Assembly (NCBI GenBank): GCA_033297205.1
Contig: MU859082.1
Coordinates: 1-64,000 of the forward strand
Length of the DNA stretch: 64,000 bases
Direction: 5' to 3'
Source of the DNA: Pseudoneurospora amorphoporcata
Lineage: Eukaryota > Ascomycota > Sordariomycetes > Sordariales > Sordariaceae
Shown here piece by piece: positions 45,396-57,724 of the stretch (positions are counted from its first letter, which is position 1; each line of letters begins with the position of its first letter). The position numbers and the translations under genes were made by a program. Under the pieces are notes generated by a model that did no database searches, was not told where the DNA came from, and saw nothing but the letters and a program-made list of their open reading frames with translations.

Positions 45396-46702
45396 TTATA
45401 TTCGACCCTCTTTTCAAACCTCTAGCTCTCTTAAGCTTCTTTTGCAAAGCCTATTTTCCCAACCCTGCCCGTAGCGCTTAAGAACCCTAGACGCCGTTAC
45501 TGCCGACTGTCATCTCAGAAAGCCTGCATCCTCCGCTTTTGAGACTACTGCCCGCTTCCTGCTTCCAAACCCGGCCAGTCTATTATTTCTAGCAACGCCA
45601 ACGTTAAGATCAGCTCTTGAGATTTTCGTTATTATCGTCGTCCCTGGCTACACAAGAGTTAGTCCCTAGTAGTCTAGAGTCCTTTTGCTTCTCGCTCCAG
45701 CCTTTCACCCTACGGCCGGTTCGCTTCTCAACCCTATTAAGGACCGCCGCTTTCGAGAACTTGAGACCTGAGTCTTGCTTAAGCCGTTCTGCTTTTTGAC
45801 GCCCCAGTCCGCTTCTTGATACCGCTAGCGACCGCCATTACCCGTATCTTAAGAACCCTAAGTTTAGTTATAGAATTCTTTCTTTTTATACTTAATGAGC
45901 TATACACTAGCGGCTTTGAGAGTTAGTATCCTTGACGAAGAGGAGGATATCTGCTAAGGAGGTGGCCTGCCCCGCTTGGGAGCTGGAGCTCCTCTAAGTA
46001 AGTATAAGAGGAGGATTATATTATATATTATTATTACCCTACATCATAGCTAAAATTACGTTACGGCTGTTCTTTCTATTAAGGTTGAACTAGTGGGGGC
46101 CTGTGGAGGACATTGAAATAGATTAAGAGCAACGGACGAGCTTTGAAGCACCTAGGGGATAGAGAGTAGCCTGGCAATGCCGCTGCCAAAAGGAGGGCAG
46201 TGTAGGGAGGCTCGAGTACCCTGTTTCTACTCGGAGCGCCTGCAGCGAGTCCCACCTATACACTGAAGCTCAGAAGGGAGCGTCTTTATAGATAGATAGA
46301 ACCGGACGTCATGGGAAGCTAGGACTCCCAGCGCGGTAGGCTGACTACGTAGTCTAAAATCTAGGTCCTAGCTTAGCCAGCTAGAGGGTACTAGCGCATG
46401 CATGAGAGACAAGATATTACGTAACAAAAAGGACTTTTCTAGGGACTCTATCTTAGGTATAGATCATTGCTACGTTGTTAACCTATCTACTTAATTGTTA
46501 GAATTACCTAAACTAGGCATCGAGGTGTTGAGTGTGTTTAATGGTAGGGAAGACGACCGCTGGCACCGTAACTCGTTGCCTGCCCGGGGGGCTAGAGATA
46601 ACAAGAGTAGCCAGTTGCTACTATTTTAGCTAGTTCTGGGTATTAATATTCGTATATATAAATCTTTATCTTCGTGCTTAGAGGAGGGAAGGAAGGGAGT
46701 AA

Positions 46703-46979
46703 TATCATAAGTCTAGCGCCCAGAGGTAATGCCTAGCTTCCGTATGTTAGGCCTATGCCTGCTGGGGGTTCTTTAGACCACCCAGCTCAGCTGGCCTCAG
46801 TTCGTTCGGTATGCTTCAAGTCTGCAGTCTTGGCGTTTCTAGCACCTTCGGTGCTGACCTGTATTTAGCTATTCTTTCTGAGGCTGTACCTCTAGCACTC
46901 GCCTATCTCCTTCTCCTTCGTCGAATATTACAGCTTTTACTAAGGCCTACCTACGTGTTAACCTCGTAGAACCCTTATA
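46703..46979 (+). repeat. 3' LTR of family A element
   Basis: Begins TATCATAAGTCTAGCGCC, preceded by a polypurine tract, and ends CCTTATA next to the GAGAG duplication. Confidence 0.88.
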
Positions 46980-46984
46980 GAGAG

Positions 46985-48243
46985 GAAAAATGAGGGAGGG
47001 GGGGGGGGGGGAGTTGTGCTGCTAGCTATTATTTATGCAGGCTTACTGTGTAAACGCTTTGAGTGTTAGTTTTATTTACTATATTAATTGTGAAGATTTA
47101 TACTATAAACCTTATTTATTAATTATATTAGTTATATTAATTAATAATATAAATAGAGGTATAGGATAATTTATTTCGCTAGTATAGTGATGAGTTTACC
47201 ATAGTATATTATTATTAACTTTCTAAGGCGAGCTAATTGTAGTTTAAAGGTACGAAAGAAGTTTACTACTAATAAAACTTAATAATTTAGTATTCGAAAG
47301 AACGGTAAAGTAGGTAAATTTTTTATTAGTAGTTAAAGCGAATAAAAATTATATTATATTAAAAATGCTTAATTAAATTACTTAGTTATAAATACGTATG
47401 TTGTACGATATGTAGTAACATATATATATTAGTAATAAAGTTATTAATTTTAATTATAATATAAATTATATTATTATAAACTTTAATAATAAAAGCGGCG
47501 TTGTTTATAGTAGTGTGTTTAGTAGCGTTGGTATGGTAGTTTGATTAGAAGAAAGTATTTCTATTATTGGATATACAAAAGGAGATATTAAATATTCGCT
47601 TATTAGCGTAGTCGTTTAATTTATTATAAAATACGTTAATATAATTTAGCTTATTAATATATCTTTTTTTATTTTTATCCTTATTTAGTTATAAATGAGA
47701 GGTAACTAATAATTTACAATAGAACTCATATTAGGAAGAATATATAAAGGGTTAAGAGAATAGAGAAATACCTTTATAGAAGAAGATTTAAAGATATTAA
47801 AAAGTTTATTATCGAAAAGAATTTATTTAGCTACGTATTAGTTAACCTTCTTTACTTATATTAGGGTTAGGGACCTAACGTAGTTGCAAATATTTTTACA
47901 GTATTTAATTTGTTAACAAATACAATAATATTAGTATTATTAGTATTTAGTATTGAAATATTAGCAAAGTTAGGTAACATTTAATACAAACTACCGCTTA
48001 TAATAATTGTACGTTACGACCTAAGCGGCGCGCTCTACTTCTTTAACGAGGATAAACTCCTTAAGGGTAGCTTTAGTTCGTTTAGTACGTATAGTAGGTA
48101 TTACAATAGTATTAATAGTATTAAAGTTAGTAATAAAGAGATTCTAAAGCTTTCATTAGTATTTTGAAAAGTATAAAGATAGCTCAGTTGTGTGCCCAGT
48201 ATGGGAGTGGGAGGGAGGGCACGGACGGTGGCACGGACTATTA
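46985..48243. other. AT-rich relic sequence, right part of block
   Basis: Starts with a G run (46998-47011) and continues as TA-rich DNA without an open frame. Short degenerate repeats of TAATATTA type are common. No element could be delimited. Confidence 0.5.
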
Positions 48244-48258
48244 AATTAGCGGTAATTA

Positions 48259-49822
48259 TGGAAATTTATAATAATACGAAATAATAGATAAATTTCAGTA
48301 TGGATCGATCACTACTCTCGGGCAACCACGACGGGCGTCTCACCCGAGACCTAGATGAAATGGGAATTCTACGCCGCCATTGGCCTGGCTAGCTCAATGT
48401 CAAACAATCCAGACATGCCAGGTTGAGTGGCATTGCATCTGGCTACCAACGCAGCCGACAGCATGGCATGGACAGCATGCGGCACCAAAAACGCTATCTG
48501 CTCCCGGGAAAGGGCAGGCGTCCAGGCTTCAGTTTAGAACCAACGCATTGAGAGAGAGCGCCCCTGGAACGGGAGCGGACTTGGGAAATGCGAAGTGAGA
48601 GAAGCATTACGGGATCCAGGACTCAAAAGAGGATTCGGAAAGGCACGGACAAAGTGACGTTCCTGTCATTCATGGCCACGCTTTCACGATATCTCGACGT
48701 CGACGTCCCGTACGTTCGCGGTCAACAAGGTTTGAAAGCAACGCTGTCCCTGTGCGGCAGCACTGCGGGGTGTGCCTCACCAGCGAATTAAAAAAAGTTT
48801 GAGTCACGCCGGCCGCCAGAGAACCTCGTCAGATCCATTGTCGTATCCCCTGTGGTTGGGCTGGAAGCCAGACGCGCCAGGAAAAGCCCAAACTGCATGA
48901 GCCCTTGACGGCTAGCACGCAGGCCGATCCCATGGAGTACCTTCATATCATTGACAATGTACATATCCACAACTGAACTACACTACACTACATCGTGATT
49001 TGTGGGTAGCGTAGAGAGAGTAGAAAAAAAAAATTCATCAACAGTCGCCTGTCAGTAGCGTTTCCGGCAGCACAAATGTGCTGCGAGGGATGCCGTGGAG
49101 GGTGAGGTGAATGCCAGGGATCGGCATCGAGATAGGTATTGGAGGGGCAAACAGGTGCTTCATAGGAATTCTGAGCCGGAAGAGGGGCAGCCAGATAGAG
49201 GGGCAAAGCAGGCTGGCGGGCAACCAAGTCGAGAGGGAAATCTCACAATAGGATGACCCATTGCAGCATTGACTCTCATCTTTTTGTTGATATCAGACTG
49301 GCCGATTCTGCAAACTCATTCATCATGTTTGTGTGCAGTTTCTGATCAGACAGAATCTCGGTGATGGCTGCGGTGGAGGCAAATCACTCTGAAAAAAAAA
49401 AAAAAAATTGATAATCAGACCTTCAGAATATCCACTTTGGCTAGGCAACAAGGGTGGTGAATGCGATTGAATAGCGCTGAGGGGCTGTGAATGGTACTCG
49501 GCGAACAATAATTCGGTACGTGAACGGGTGAGCTTGGGGCGGCAAGGTGCGGCATGAACAAGGGTGGAGGCCAAAATTTGACGATTTTGAGGGCTAGCCC
49601 CACTATTTTATTCCTTTTCTTTTTTTTGTGCTCCTGCAGGCTGACCAGACCCCACCAAGGCCACTTTTGCCCTCCCCACTCGACTTAAAATCTCAACCCT
49701 CCTTCCAACTATTTCAAGCTTTCTTTCTCTTCCTCTCTTCGTCGGCATACCTGATTCAAGCAATCTCCTGCCACTTCCACATTTTCTACGACAAGTCGTC
49801 AGAAAGCACATCCACCGTCAAA
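48259..49822. other. Upstream region of the EF-1alpha gene
   Basis: About 1.55 kb. No gene is supported to about 49.6 kb. The last 150 bases before the start codon (about 49665-49800) are a C/T-rich tract, common in the promoters and 5' untranslated regions of highly expressed fungal genes. Confidence 0.5.
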
Positions 49823-51620
49823 ATGGGGTATGTTCATCCATCGTCACGTCGACGTCGCAATGAATGACATTGCGCGTACTCGACTCGTTGTGCGCATCAT
49901 TTGCTAACAACAGCTACAGCAAGGAGGACAAGACTCACATCAACGTCGTCGTTATCGGCCACGTCGATTCCGGCAAGTCCACCACTACCGGTCACTTGAT
50001 CTACAAGTGCGGTGGTATCGACAAGCGTACCATCGAGAAGTTCGAGAAGGTTAGTCACCATCTGCTCAGCTCATCATCAGCATCACCATCATCACCCGCG
50101 CTCTGCCATTTGCCTACCTTTCGGGTCTTTCCCCGCTGGTTTGGCTTTGTGGCAGCTCCTCGCCTTCTCGGGGCGGGGGTGGGGGCACATAAAGATTTTT
50201 GCGTTGGCCGCGCACAGACCCACTTACCCCGCGTTCACATCAACATCACCAAGCAACACCAACTGCTTCTGAACACAAGGACATGGTGCTGACTATCAAC
50301 TCAACAACAGGAAGCCGCTGAGCTCGGCAAGGGTTCCTTCAAGTATGCCTGGGTTCTTGACAAGCTCAAGGCCGAGCGTGAGCGTGGTATCACCATCGAT
50401 ATCGCCCTCTGGAAGTTCGAGACTCCCAAGTACTACGTCACCGTCATCGGTATGTCGCATCACAACCTCGAATCTTTCCTGATCAATGCTAACTCATTAT
50501 CTCAACAGATGCCCCCGGCCATCGTGATTTCATCAAGAACATGATCACTGGTACTTCCCAGGCTGATTGCGCTATCCTCATCATTGCCGCTGGTACTGGT
50601 GAGTTCGAGGCTGGTATCTCCAAGGATGGCCAGACTCGTGAGCACGCTCTGCTCGCCTACACCCTCGGTGTCAAGCAGCTCATCGTTGCCATCAACAAGA
50701 TGGACACCACCCAGTGGTCCCAGGCTCGTTTCGAGGAGATCATCAAGGAGACCAAGAACTTCATCAAGAAGGTCGGCTACAACCCCGCCACCGTCGCTTT
50801 CGTCCCCATCTCCGGCTTCAACGGCGACAACATGCTTGAGGCCTCCACCAACTGCCCCTGGTACAAGGGTTGGGAGAAGGAGACCAAGGCCGGCAAGTCC
50901 ACTGGCAAGACCCTCCTTGAGGCCATCGACGCCATTGAGCCCCCCAAGCGTCCCACCGACAAGCCCCTCCGTCTTCCCCTCCAGGATGTCTACAAGATCG
51001 GTGGTATTGGCACAGTGCCCGTCGGCCGTATCGAGACTGGTATCCTCAAGCCCGGTATGGTCGTTACCTTCGCTCCTTCCAACGTCACCACTGAAGTCAA
51101 GTCCGTCGAGATGCACCACGAGCAGCTTGCTCAGGGTGTTCCCGGTGACAACGTCGGCTTCAACGTGAAGAACGTTTCCGTCAAGGATATCCGTCGTGGT
51201 AACGTTGCCGGTGACTCCAAGAACGACCCCCCTGTTGGCTGTGCCTCTTTCACCGCCCAGGTTATCGTCCTTAACCACCCCGGTCAGGTCGGTGCCGGCT
51301 ATGCCCCCGTCCTCGATTGCCACACTGCCCACATTGCCTGCAAGTTCGCCGAGCTCCTCGAGAAGATCGATCGCCGTACTGGTAAATCTGTTGAGGCCTC
51401 CCCCAAGTTCATCAAGTCTGGTGATGCTGCCATCGTCAAGATGGTTCCCTCCAAGCCCATGTGCGTTGAGGCTTTCACCGACTACCCTCCCCTCGGTCGT
51501 TTCGCTGTCCGTGACATGCGTCAGACCGTCGCTGTCGGTGTCATCAAGGCCGTCGACAAGACCCAAGCTACCGGTGGCAAGGTCACCAAGTCCGCTGCCA
51601 AGGCTGGTGCCAAGAAGTAA
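49823..51620 (+). CDS. tef1: Translation elongation factor 1-alpha
   Basis: Four exons, 49823-49827, 49920-50049, 50311-50449 and 50509-51620, give 461 residues. EF-1alpha brings aminoacyl-tRNA to the ribosome as a GTP complex. The first coding exon is only 5 nt (Met and two bases of Gly2). The P-loop GHVDSGKS is at 15-22, DAPGH at 92-96 and NKMD at 154-157, followed by the two beta-barrel domains; the protein ends AAKAGAKK. The second intron is 261 nt, long for this window. Codon use is extremely biased to C-ending codons, as expected of one of the most expressed genes. Protein identity is unmistakable. Confidence 0.98.
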
Positions 51621-53045
51621 ATTTCTTCCTAGCGAGCAAAAAATTTACGAATCTCCTTGCGTTGCATGAACACTCGGTTGTTTTGGGCACCATGATGAGA
51701 GGGTTGGTCTGGGATTTATGACGGATGCAAAACCTCCTGTGTGCTGAGGACAAGATAGAGGCTAGATAATGACTACAAAATGATGATTCCCCATAAACAA
51801 GCAACTTGATGGTTCCTTCTGCTTCAAATGTGATACAATGTTGTGTTGTGTGTGCTTCCTCTTGTGTTATCTGTTTCTGTACAACGCTCACCTTTCCTCT
51901 GCGATATCTTTGGCTCGTGTATGTAGCCTTCAGCAGCTTTGGGGTTATTCGCCAGTCCTAACCACATAAAATACCTTACTGCCCAATAGTCTTGTCGCGC
52001 TCGCTTCGGTGTCTTGATATCGATCCATCCTCAAATCTCGATGCATTTCACCACGCCTGGCTTTCGATGTACCTTTGGAGAGGATATTGGTAAGTCTTTG
52101 TTGTGCCTAAATACCCTACTAGAGTATTCTGCTTGTCTCCATCGTACCTATGTCCCGTATCCATCTTTACTACCTCTACCACCACTCAAATCTTAACCTC
52201 ATCAAGTATATATGGATATTGTTAACTAACTAGGTGGGACTTATCCTTCGTACCTCTCTTGCGTTTCTACCTTCACAACTTACATCATGCTGCAATTTGC
52301 TCTTCGACCACCCTCCCGCTCGATGCATTTTTGTATTCATCTGCGATACTCTCTCTCCCTTCTCATCTTGTGTTGTTGTACATAATTTCCAAAGCGGTGT
52401 CCTGCTTGTCATAGACAGTGCTCTCCTCCCGAGTCTCTCCGTGTTGGTTGAGTCTTGAACTCTTTGGATAATACATGTGCTTGTGTGTTAAGCCTTCCTT
52501 GTTCATGTTTCGAAAATCTTTCAGTCAAGTATATAGCGGTAGTGTATGTGCTAGTTGACCTGGGGAGAAGAGGATATATCGATGTGTAGGTAGCACATGG
52601 ATATTGACGTCATCAAATGGTTGGTAGGTGCAGAGCATATCATATGTGGCATCTCTCATTCGGTTCTTTTTCCTTCGATCATGTACAAGCGCGTAGCTAG
52701 AGAACCAGTCAGCCAGATGCGTTTTTACGTACAGATGTGAGTGGGCGAAAGAAAATGGGGAATGTGTGTTTCCATTTGAAGAAAACTCGTACTCATTGAC
52801 GTGATAATAACGTCGCTGCAGTACTCTGATTGTATGCCCCAGGGCTTTTTACCTTTCCAATTGTCCTGACCTAAAAAGCTTTCCCATGTATGGATGATGA
52901 ATGAATGACCATGTTCGTGAAGCTGTGGATGTGAGTGTTGACTTTCTTTCTCCTTTCTCCCTCCTTCCTCTCTTGTCACAACGAAGTGATAGACAGGTTG
53001 ATCGGAGGTTGATCGGAGGTAGATCGGATGTAGGTAGATTAGGGG

Positions 53046-53073
53046 AAAAAAAAAAAAAAAAAAAAAAAAAAAA
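53046..53073. repeat. Poly-A tract of 28 bases
   Basis: Uninterrupted A run followed by G and seven more A. Confidence 0.95.
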
Positions 53074-53815
53074 GAAAAAAACATGGAGATTGTAAGGGAA
53101 CTTGGATTCGAACAAGGATTTTTCCGTTCACTTATAACATTTCGTATAATTACTGGCTACGTTCTATCTTCTCTTTAGAGTTGTCATCTGTGTTTTACTG
53201 GCCTAGATGATAACGAGAATAAGCTCCTAGATGACCGGTGGTTGCGGTATACTTTGCTCTTTACATTGGTTGGCTAAAGAAGGTAGACAAGGAGGCCGTA
53301 TTGAATTTTGTTTCGTATGAAAAATTGGGACATCGCGGCTTGTAACCGAAGTCGAATTCACAGGCAGGCTTGAGATTGTACACAAATTGGCGTTTATTGG
53401 GATGTTAGTCAAGTTATCTGTTGAGAGGACAGTCGTTATTTAGGTTGTGAAATTTTCCGATGCTTGATCAATGATTGATTTGATATGAACATAATCCATT
53501 GACTAGTGAGTATGCATTGTCCCTGGGCATACTACGAAACGTTGCTACTATGTACTTCGCAAAGTCCATTTGAATGATAGATAGAGGATGATGAATCGAC
53601 GTAAGTAATTGTTGTTATGTGTATGGCATATCTATAGTATGGACACCATCCTAACTAACCCAGAAAGGTTTCCTCTAACCATCCATCCCCCTTCTAGTTT
53701 TGACTTACCTTACAACACATTTCAACACATAGCGATTGGATTAACTCTTACCAATCTTCAAGCAAAACCATGTAAGAACAAACTAAAACCGCTCCGTTCC
53801 ACTCCAATCCCAATG

Positions 53816-53934
<119 letters not shown>

Positions 53935-54012
53935 TCACGTGTGCCGTTTGATATTTTTCCAACCTGAAGTATACATATTTCGACACAACTCATCACTACA
54001 AACACCTTAATA

Positions 54013-57000
54013 TTACCTCCCTTGCCAAGCAGGCGGCGCCCTGCCACTGACAATATCCTCAACAACATCCAAGAACGCCTTGAGATGCTTGGGATCGTTG
54101 CCGTCCCATGGATCGGAATCATCGACGACCGACTCCTCTCCCTCCTTCCTTTGGAGAGGTGGGAGCTCGTCTAGCCACTCGTCCTTCTTGATTTCCTCTT
54201 CGAGAGCAGACTTGAATTCCTGCTTTCCTGGGGCATCAGGGTCGCGGTCCCCGATATCCTCGAGGTCAAGGCTATTGAGCTCATCCGCTGCTTCCTTGGC
54301 GGCGGCGGACGGCGGTTGACGAACAAGAGGCTCTTCGTCCGACTCGAGGAATCTGCGGAACTCTGCCTCAGCGGGCTTGAGGTAGCCTTCAGACATACGC
54401 CCGTTGAGGGGGGTAATGGTGGCACTTCCGCCAGGAACGGCAGTGGGATCAAGTCTGGCAGTCTCGCCAGTGACAGGAGGAAGTGGACCCTCCTGCCTCA
54501 GCTCCTGAATATACTTGGGACCAGAAGCCCGGGTCACCTCGGCACGAACTGCGTCCACAGAGAGCTCGGCATACTTGCCGCCACGCTGACCAGCCTCGAT
54601 GGATCGGTACGTGGCGGTAAAGCCCTTGTAATCGGCCGCCACGCGCCTGTGGATCTCCATGCCCGCGAAGAGATACTTGACGGGAACGATTTCTTCCTCA
54701 ATCTTCTTGACAGATGGCCCAGACAAGAGGCGCTTAGGTAGTGGGAGTGCCTCGATCGAAGGTGGAGTCTTGAGCTTTCCATCCCAAGGACGCAGGACGG
54801 ACTTGTTCACGAAGTCGACTATTGGTTCGCACTCGCCAATGCCCTTAACGTCCATGGTAAACTGACGGCGCTGCTTGAGTCGGACATCGATGGGCGAACT
54901 GGGACAGATAATGTCGCCCGTGAAGGACTCAGTGATGGCGCGAAGAGAAGTGAAGCCCTTAACCTCGCGGGAGTCAGCTTCAAGAACCAGCTCCAGATCG
55001 GGAGCAGAGGTGGCCTCGGCGGAACCGGGCTGCTCAGGGGCGGGTACGAAGCGCATGACAATGTCAGAGTGGTAAAGCCCCCGAGTCTTGAGGTTGTTGG
55101 CGAACTTCAGCTCAGAAATCGGCGGGAGCACAGGCATGAAGGTTCGGCTGAGAGAAGTATCGAGACGGCTTGGGAAGCCAGAGGTGGAAGCCGACCCGAC
55201 AATCCGGCTACGCTGGGCTTGCGCCGAGTCCGGCGATTTAGCCGGAGCATGGAGAACATGGCCGAAAATCGCACGGGTGTCTGTCTCCGGTGCTTCCGAC
55301 CACCCCTCCGCGCTCTGGTGCCTGTGCAAGTCGGGGAACGAAGCTTTGATCAGTTGGTGGCGAGGTGCTTCCTTAGCCAGGTTGAGTGGATGAGGAAGAA
55401 CATCGGCGGGTATCTTTACGCCTGTAGAAGACGGCCCTGCCTTGGGCACCGCCGCAACCCATCTCGCCCACAGCTTGATGCGCTCTTGCCAGGGGAGCTT
55501 CGGCTGACAGTTGGGCTCGATCAGGTAGCGGCCGCTTTCTCTTGCGTGGGGGGGAAGAACCAAAATAGTATGCTCGGTACGCGGCTTCTGGCCAAAGGCA
55601 ACAAGAAGGAACCGCAGGACGATATCGGCCATGTTCTCCAAATTTTCATTTCTTGCAGGCATGTCAACCCAGGTGACATTGATCTAACAAAAGTCGAAAA
55701 TGGTAAGCATTCGGTCGGGGAGCAAGGAAGATGGGTACACCGGTAACTTACCTTGTCACCTGCTGGGTCGAGGCGAACAACCGAGTGAGTAACATCACCC
55801 ACTGACTTGAGAACAGCTGGGTTCTTGGCCTGTTTGGTAACGAGACTAAGGTCGAGGCTGATGGTCTTTGCATGCTCAAGAACTCTGTTGACTTCGGAAA
55901 GAACAAGTTCACTCATGGCCTTTGGCGCGTTGATACAAATGGCGTTGCTCGCAGGAATGAGTTCGATCTTCTGACCAGCAATTAGAGTATTTCGGGAAAT
56001 GTCGGCAAGCCATCTCTTGGATCCAACTATAGTGTAAAAAGAAGGGGTTAGTCACGATGTGGCAAGCATGTTGACCAGAGATTTACGTACGCATCAAAAG
56101 TGAAAACTCGGTATCACGTAGGCTCACAACCAAGTGACCTTGGCCATCAATAATGTCATAAGAAGCCAGCTCCCAGCACTCGAGCATGATGCGCAGGGCA
56201 AGCTTCTGCTTCGGCCTTGTGTCTGAACGGTAGTATCCGCGCAGCATAGGGTGTTTGTAGTCGAAGGATGTCATGGCGCCCTCAACGGCGGGAATCCAAG
56301 GATAACGCTTGACAATCCATGGGGGATCTGCTTCCAGTGGCTTCGACAGCACTTTTTGGGCTTCCGCGTGATGCATAAGATATTGTTCCAGTTGGCGGCT
56401 GGTAAAGCTTGTATAGAGAGTCTCCAACAGCTCCGCGAACTGCCTTCCGGTAAGAACGGAGTCCTCAGGCCGTAGTTCGTGTATGTTCTCGAGAACCTCT
56501 TCCGCGATAGGATCAAGACTCTGCTTCTCCAAAGACTCCTCTAGATCATCCACGGCGGTATGCACAGTAGCTGGCGTAACATGTGCTGTTTGGCGCTTGC
56601 TCAGTTTCCCTCGACTGCGAAGGACAACCACTTGCGATGGCTTGCCCAGCATGCCGACAGTGAGGTCTTCCTCCTTGACAGCCATCCTTTGACCCTTGTG
56701 TCTGACCCATGTCTCCTGTTTCCTTTCTCTTCGATCCGCCGGTGAGTATCTGATTATGTTGGGCACCGTTGGTTTGTCGCCATCCTCAATGTCATTTTCG
56801 GTGTCGGGGGCAGCAGCCTCTTCTTCGCGAGCCCTGTTGCTCTGGATTTCGTTGTCGACGGCGTCGAAGCCCTGGATGATTTGTTTGGTTATATCCGCCG
56901 GGTCCGCACGACCCAGATCGACCTTCCCGTTGAAGGGTTCTGGGTTGAATAGGTCTTGTTTTCGGTTCGATTCGTCGGGCACATCGGCACCCTCGCTTAG

Positions 57001-57216
57001 CTGTCTGCTTGTGTCGGCGGCATCGGCTTGGTCAGATGTGTAGAGTCGTCTGTTGGCAAAGAGTGTAGCATGAGAGGGAGTGACGGCGGCGGTGAGGGTT
57101 GCCGGTGGGGGTGTAAATGGTAGCGGCCGTCTGGTCGTTAAGGTGGTCGCGGCACCGGCGAGCTGCAAGCGGCATCGCAGGCAAACAAAGCTGCCGCCGA
57201 CCTTGCGACTGAGCAT
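54013..57216 (-). CDS. SLS1: Mitochondrial inner-membrane protein SLS1 (SLS domain)
   Basis: Three exons on the minus strand, 57216-56091, 56026-55752 and 55683-54013, give 1023 residues. In yeast Sls1 links mitochondrial transcription and translation at the inner membrane. The N-terminus (MLSRKVGGSFVCLRCRLQL) is basic and hydrophobic, fitting a mitochondrial presequence, and a run of small residues follows to about 60. The conserved SLS region begins near residue 170, with VRHKGQRMAVKEEDLTVGMLGKPSQVVVLRSRGKL-type sequence, and continues across both introns. The last 120 residues are acidic and low-complexity. The whole gene is often split in two by ORF reading because of the two introns, but junction phases (1 and 0) agree. 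Family assignment is by recall, moderately sure. Confidence 0.85.
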
Positions 57217-57724
57217 CTGAAAAGAAATGGAACGAAAAGCCCTGGTATATCGAGAAAGAATACAACACCCTATAGTTTCCCAAACCACCTCACAAGAACT
57301 CAATGGCGATGGGGATGGGTGGAGGACTTGTTGCCGGCGACCTCGAGCCGGGCGATTGATGAATTTTAGGTGGGGCCCGAATCTCTAATCGCACCCTTCC
57401 CGGCAGGCAAGAACCCTGCATGGGCTGCATAGTGCCAGACGCGTCCCGGCGCGACCTGCAATTGATCGCGGCATGGCAACACCACTGCAACTTAGTCACT
57501 GGCACCAGTTATGCCCTTTACATCTAACACCTTGAACAGGACCCCGCGATTTTACTCCCTTCCTTGCCCCTCTGTACAGCGGAATATCATTCATCTCCTG
57601 CAACACATGGACTGGTCGTCGTTTGAAAGTCGTACCACGTTTCGTCTTCAGTCAAACATACACCCGCTGCATCTGCCAAGGTCGCATCGCACTTATCGCA
57701 CAGCATTTGTGGGGTTGACCGGTG
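57217..57724. promoter_or_regulatory. Divergent promoter region SLS1 / NSE3
   Basis: About 500 bases separate the divergent start codons, so the two genes probably share a bidirectional promoter. No specific site was recognised. Confidence 0.5.

Larger units (their letters stand above)
45118..46979 (+). mobile_element. Non-autonomous LTR retrotransposon, family A, 1.86 kb
   Basis: The 5' LTR is 45118-45395 (278 bp) and the 3' LTR 46703-46979 (277 bp), alignable along their whole length, with mostly transition differences. The element is flanked by the 5-bp duplication GAGAG (45113-45117 and 46980-46984). A purine-rich tract (AGAGGAGGGAAGGAAGGGAG) stands immediately before the 3' LTR. The interior is 1307 bp, far too short for gag-pol, and no reverse transcriptase or gag motif can be read in any frame. 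It is therefore a LARD/TRIM-like or internally deleted copy. No primer-binding site could be named. The first LTR carries a 72-codon open frame with no meaning I can see. Confidence 0.88.
41291..48258. other. AT-rich RIP-type block (transposon graveyard), 7 kb
   Basis: The block is dominated by A and T, dense in TA, and has no usable reading frame. Islands of higher GC inside are the mobile elements listed separately; where two copies of a repeat exist, their differences are nearly all transitions, as RIP produces. The block starts and ends with the same 15 bases, AATTAGCGGTAATTA (41291-41305 and 48244-48258). I cannot identify the host element whose decay produced the parts at 42.35-43.67 and 47.0-48.24 kb. 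No gene should be annotated here. Such blocks are normally methylated and silent heterochromatin in RIP-competent fungi. Confidence 0.8.

Noticed and set aside
50502..51566. Long minus-strand frame antisense to EF-1alpha
   Set aside because: It is a shadow of the strongly C-biased codons of the real gene, as are long frames opposite importin beta, LEU4 and PAPS reductase.
53085..53125. Possible tRNA T arm with TTCGAAT (minus strand)
   Set aside because: The five-base stem does not pair and no other arm is present.
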